A DNA stretch of 64,000 nucleotides from assembly GCF_014290175.1 (NCBI RefSeq), contig NZ_JACOOR010000002.1:310001-374000 (forward strand), in the 5' to 3' direction. Position 1 is the first letter of the stretch. Each line of letters starts with the position of its first letter. This DNA is from Anaerosacchariphilus hominis. GTDB lineage: Bacteria; Bacillota; Clostridia; Lachnospirales; Lachnospiraceae. Positions 60,750 to 64,000 of the stretch are shown here, in pieces. The notes under the pieces are model-generated. The model saw only the letters and a program-made list of their open reading frames with translations, did no database searches and was not told the DNA's origin. A program made the position numbers and the translations under genes.

Positions 60750-61541
60750 ATGCCATCAGACAAAGAAAAACGTAATACGAAAATCCTCGCTGTCGCCGGT
60801 AAAGGCGGTGTAGGCAAGACTTCCATTGCGGCCAACATCGTCCGCCTTCTGGCAGAAAACTATCCGGGCAAGCGTATCCTGGCCATTGACGCAGACCCGG
60901 CGGTTGGATTGTCTACAGCCCTCGGCATCGAAGTGGAGACCACCATAGATGATATCAGGAAAGCCGTGGTGGCGGCAGCCGAAAAGGGCGGCACCCGGGA
61001 TGCGGTGGAACTGCTGGGGGAGGCGCGCTATCGGATCTTCGACGCTCTGGTGGAGGCCGACGGCTTCAGCTTCATCGCCGTGGGACGCCCGGAGGCGGCA
61101 GGCTGTTACTGTAAGGTGAATCTGTACCTGAAGGAAGTTATCAGCATCCTGGCCGATAATTTTGACTACGTGGTGATCGACGGGGAAGCGGGAATCGAGC
61201 AAATCAACCGTCGGGTCATGGAGAAGGTGACGCATCTTCTTCTCATTACCGATTCCAGCCGCAAGGGTACCCAGGTCATCCGGACCATCAAAAAAGTGGC
61301 GGATGAGCTGGTCATGTATGAGCAGGTGGGAGCCATCGCTAACCGGCTGCCTTCTATGGATGTGACACAGTATCTGGAGATGGGAGACATTCCGGTGCTG
61401 GCTTATATTCCATCGGACGCAGCCCTGGCGGAATTTGATTTAAAGGGAGAAAATGTATTTTTCCTGCCAAAGGACGCAGCCATCGTAAAGGGTACACGGG
61501 AAGCCCTGACGAAAATCGGGCTGCTGGACGGGGAAAATTAA
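60750..61541 (+). CDS. CooC-like nickel-insertion ATPase (MinD/ParA fold)
   Basis: The 263-residue protein has a deviant Walker A (AGKGGVGKTS, residues 16-25), DADPAVGLS, and a CxC pair (C119-Y-C121) at the position where CooC dimers bind nickel. Switch 2 is seen in VVIDGEAGIEQINRR. CooC matures CO dehydrogenase. Here no CO dehydrogenase gene is visible; the neighbour genes encode dehydratase-like subunits. RBS AGAGGAG precedes the ATG. Confidence 0.88.
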   Translation: MPSDKEKRNTKILAVAGKGGVGKTSIAANIVRLLAENYPGKRILAIDADPAVGLSTALGIEVETTIDDIRKAVVAAAEKGGTRDAVELLGEARYRIFDALVEADGFSFIAVGRPEAAGCYCKVNLYLKEVISILADNFDYVVIDGEAGIEQINRRVMEKVTHLLLITDSSRKGTQVIRTIKKVADELVMYEQVGAIANRLPSMDVTQYLEMGDIPVLAYIPSDAALAEFDLKGENVFFLPKDAAIVKGTREALTKIGLLDGEN

Positions 61542-61605
61542 AAGCGTTTGATATGGCCTGAAGCTAACAGTGAAGGACATAAGAAAAACTGAGGGGAGAG
61601 AGGGA

Positions 61606-62793
61606 ATGAAAGATCTGAAGCATCTCTACGAACTGGAGCGGCTTTTAGAGGACGCCAACAACGATCTGGTGCGGAAGGCCCGGAGCGAGGGCCGCAAATG
61701 CGTCGCCACGGTCTGTGAAAACGTTCCGGAACCGCTTCTGAATCTTCCGGGGACATTCTCGGTGCGTCTTCGGGCGCCCCGGACCGGCTCCATGGAAATG
61801 GCTACCTATTATATGACCAGCTTCCTGTGTGAGTATACCCGGGCACTTCTGGAGCGTGCCATGGAGGGAGGCTACAACTTTACCGACTGTCTGATTACGC
61901 CGGACGGCTGCACCATGCTGAACCGTTGCATTGAGAATATGGAGCTTCTGCATACCATGGAGAAGCCGGATTTCTTCTATGAATATATGGAGATTCCCAT
62001 GAAAAATGATGAAAACGGCCTGAACCTCTACACGCTGCAGTGCCGGAACCATGTGCTGACTCCGCTCCATGAGCGTTTTGGTATCGATGTCTCTGACGGC
62101 GCTATCCGGCAGGCCGTGGCAGAGCACAACCGCGTCTGTCAGTTGATCCGGGCCATTGGCGAATATCGGAAGGAAGATCATCCTTGCATTACCGGCTACG
62201 AATTCCATATCCTGACGATGGCTACCTATGTGGCGCCGAAGAACATGCTGATTCCGGTTCTGGAAGAGACCCTGGAGGAACTGAAAACCAGAGAACCAGA
62301 CACAAAGAAATACCGTGCCCGGGTGGTGCTGGTGGGCTCCGAGGTGGACGACGTGGATGTGGTGAAGCTCATCGAGGACTGCGGTGCTTACGTGTGCGCT
62401 GATCGGTTCTGTTACGGATCCTTTCCGGGCAGGGATGAAATCATTCTGACGGAGGACGAGGACGCATTGACGCAGATTTGCCGTCAGTATATGAACCGGG
62501 CCCAGTGCGCCCGCTATATGAATCAGGAGAAGATTCAGGGACGGCGCGCATATGTGGCGAAACTGGCAGAGGATTATCATGCGGACGGTATTATCTATGA
62601 GCAGATGAAATTCTGCGATCCCTGGGCTTACGAGAGGACAGTGGGAACCCAGGTACTCCGGGACGAGTACCATTACCCGGTACTGTCGGTGGACCGCCCC
62701 TATGCGGTGGGGCATTCCGGCCAGCTTCGTACCCGTGTCCAGGCCTTCGTGGAGAGCATTGAAATCAAGAAAATCCAGGGAGGTGGGAAATAA
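61606..62793 (+). CDS. 2-hydroxyacyl-CoA dehydratase family subunit (first)
   Basis: The 395-residue protein resembles HgdB/BcrB-like subunits of the 2-hydroxyacyl-CoA dehydratase and benzoyl-CoA reductase superfamily, with a conserved Cys-rich set (VCENVP, DCLITPDGC, CADRFCYG). These normally bind a [4Fe-4S] or double-cubane cluster. The ATG at 61606 follows GAGAGAGGG. It overlaps the next subunit by 1 nt. No HgdC-type activator is seen in the window. Confidence 0.8.
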   Translation: MKDLKHLYELERLLEDANNDLVRKARSEGRKCVATVCENVPEPLLNLPGTFSVRLRAPRTGSMEMATYYMTSFLCEYTRALLERAMEGGYNFTDCLITPDGCTMLNRCIENMELLHTMEKPDFFYEYMEIPMKNDENGLNLYTLQCRNHVLTPLHERFGIDVSDGAIRQAVAEHNRVCQLIRAIGEYRKEDHPCITGYEFHILTMATYVAPKNMLIPVLEETLEELKTREPDTKKYRARVVLVGSEVDDVDVVKLIEDCGAYVCADRFCYGSFPGRDEIILTEDEDALTQICRQYMNRAQCARYMNQEKIQGRRAYVAKLAEDYHADGIIYEQMKFCDPWAYERTVGTQVLRDEYHYPVLSVDRPYAVGHSGQLRTRVQAFVESIEIKKIQGGGK

Positions 62794-64000
62794 TGGGAAA
62801 AGAATGGGGAAGCGAGCCGCTGGGAAGCTTCTATACCACCGGCAAGGTCCGGAACCGCAGAGAATGGCGCGGATTTAAGGATACCTTTTATGATTACACC
62901 CGCTGGTTACATATCATGGGGATTCTGTCAAAATTCATTGTGAAGCCCCGGAACATCAAAGCCTTTTTCCGCTATCGATGGATGGCTAACTATCTGGCTG
63001 CGCCCATGATGGTGGATCGGCATACCCAGGGGTTACGGGGTCCGCAGCTTCGTATCGCCCACACCGAGTTCGACCTGGTTATGGCGGATGTGGCGAAGCT
63101 TCTGGACAATCTTTTTAAAGCAGATCGCCGCATCGGCAATGACAAGAAGCTGTCCGACAAGGTGGTTCTGATGGATGAAAATGAGATGACGGCCGTGATG
63201 ATGGGCTTTCCGACCCTGAAGGGACTGAGCCGTGAGACGCCGGCAGTCTATGTATCGGTGCTTCTGAATCAGTACGCGGCCTGCCATTACATTGACGTGG
63301 CACAGGAATACGGTCTGCCCGGCGACGTATGTCCCATGCCGGAAGCAGAGGCAGGCGTATCCATCGACGATGATTTTCCGATACTGGGCGCCTGCGCGGT
63401 ACAGTGCAACACCACCTGCGACGGCTCTCTCATGGGCAACAGTGTCATTTCCAAGAGGCTGGAACTGGAGGACGGCGTGCCCTGCTTCCAGCTGGCAGCG
63501 CCGCTCCGCCATCAGGAGGAGGACGTGCAGGAATACGCAGCCCAGGAAATCAGGAACTGTATCAAGTTCATTGAAGAGCAGACCGGGGAAAAATGGGACT
63601 GGGACGCTTATTTCACCTGTGCCGGGCGTGTGAATGAATCCACCCGTCACCGTCTGGAATGGCTGGAAATGAATAAGACTGATTACCCCCAGGTATTCGG
63701 ATCCAACCTGGCCCTGTATACAGAGACCAATTATATGGCCATCTGCGGTAAGGATCCAGATTTCCTGGCGGCGGACCGGAAGATTACGGCACTGGCGGAG
63801 AAGGCTTATAAGGAGAAGCACAAAGTCCTGCCGGAGTACCGCCACCGGGCTATTATCTGGGGCGTGCAGTCCCATTTCTACTTTGATTTCCTGATCTGGC
63901 TGCAGAACTGCTGGGGTATCCTGCCGCTGACGGATATGCTTTCCATGGTGTCTACCAAGGTGCTGTCCGAGGATGATAAAGAGCAGGCCATCTACGATAT
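62793..64000 (+). CDS. 2-hydroxyacyl-CoA dehydratase family subunit (second), 3' truncated by window
   Basis: The frame is open to the window end (402 codons). It resembles the partner subunit of the same superfamily, with cysteines in YAACHYIDVA, GDVCPMPEAE and ACAVQCNTTCDGS that could bind an iron-sulfur cluster. The ATG overlaps the stop of the first subunit (TAATG) and follows GGGAGGTGG. The remainder and any further operon genes lie beyond the window. Confidence 0.8.
   Translation, partial: MGKEWGSEPLGSFYTTGKVRNRREWRGFKDTFYDYTRWLHIMGILSKFIVKPRNIKAFFRYRWMANYLAAPMMVDRHTQGLRGPQLRIAHTEFDLVMADVAKLLDNLFKADRRIGNDKKLSDKVVLMDENEMTAVMMGFPTLKGLSRETPAVYVSVLLNQYAACHYIDVAQEYGLPGDVCPMPEAEAGVSIDDDFPILGACAVQCNTTCDGSLMGNSVISKRLELEDGVPCFQLAAPLRHQEEDVQEYAAQEIRNCIKFIEEQTGEKWDWDAYFTCAGRVNESTRHRLEWLEMNKTDYPQVFGSNLALYTETNYMAICGKDPDFLAADRKITALAEKAYKEKHKVLPEYRHRAIIWGVQSHFYFDFLIWLQNCWGILPLTDMLSMVSTKVLSEDDKEQAIYD

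Noticed and set aside
60058..61541. HypB and CooC as part of a hydrogenase or CO dehydrogenase operon
   Set aside because: No structural gene for either enzyme is visible; the following genes belong to the 2-hydroxyacyl-CoA dehydratase superfamily.

Overview
The window reads as chromosome of a Gram-positive anaerobe of the Clostridia, most likely Lachnospiraceae. Evidence is the cysE-cysS-mrnC-rlmB-sigH gene order, a cysteine T-box leader, a sporulation-type sigma factor, AGGAGG ribosome binding sites, and GC-rich core genes interrupted by AT-rich mobile DNA. The species cannot be fixed from the sequence alone.

Core block 1 (1-19.7 kb): two tRNA genes, a hypoxanthine-DNA glycosylase, ispF, a GNAT acetyltransferase, the T-box controlled cysE-cysS-mrnC-rlmB-sigH run, a D-Ala-D-Ala carboxypeptidase with a membrane front, an HtrA protease, a tRNA-Thr, a PucR/CdaR-type regulator, a DUF1836 protein, a PspA/YdjG/YdjI-like envelope-stress cluster, pcrA, two small membrane proteins and rlmD. 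Three copies of a hairpin-rich dispersed repeat lie between these genes.

Mobile block (about 19.68-56.35 kb): the 3' end of rlmD is an attachment site used repeatedly by large serine recombinases. Element 1 (about 19.68-46.0 kb) holds tnpV, yjdF with its riboswitch, a MobQ relaxase with an RSF1010-like oriT, repA/dnaC, parM/parR, a two-component system with an ABC exporter, a STAND NTPase, a GNAT toxin-antitoxin pair and the recombinase. A 7.3-kb second element sits inside element 1 and splits an XRE gene. It carries a YtrA-type ABC operon, a MobT relaxase with an ICEBs1-like oriT, and its own serine recombinase. The element 1 recombinase reads into a 347-bp tail that recurs as a direct repeat 3.3 kb downstream. 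Between the two tails is a putative defence cassette: a GHKL ATPase fused to a PD-(D/E)XK nuclease, plus a YhcG/DUF1016 nuclease. Beyond the second tail lie a DUF2971 gene and a complete Gabija pair (gajA-gajB), then remnants of a further conjugative element (truncated parA, truncated mobC) and an XRE/KilA-N pair.

Core block 2 (about 56.39-64 kb): a nitroreductase, a stand-alone TIR-domain protein, a type IV pilin-like protein, and a FadR-type GntR regulator divergent from an unusual operon. That operon holds a HypB-like GTPase, a CooC-like ATPase with a CxC motif, and two 2-hydroxyacyl-CoA dehydratase-like subunits, the last running off the window. The two metallochaperones suggest a nickel-dependent member of the dehydratase superfamily. 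This operon and the GHKL-nuclease cassette are the best candidates for undescribed systems.
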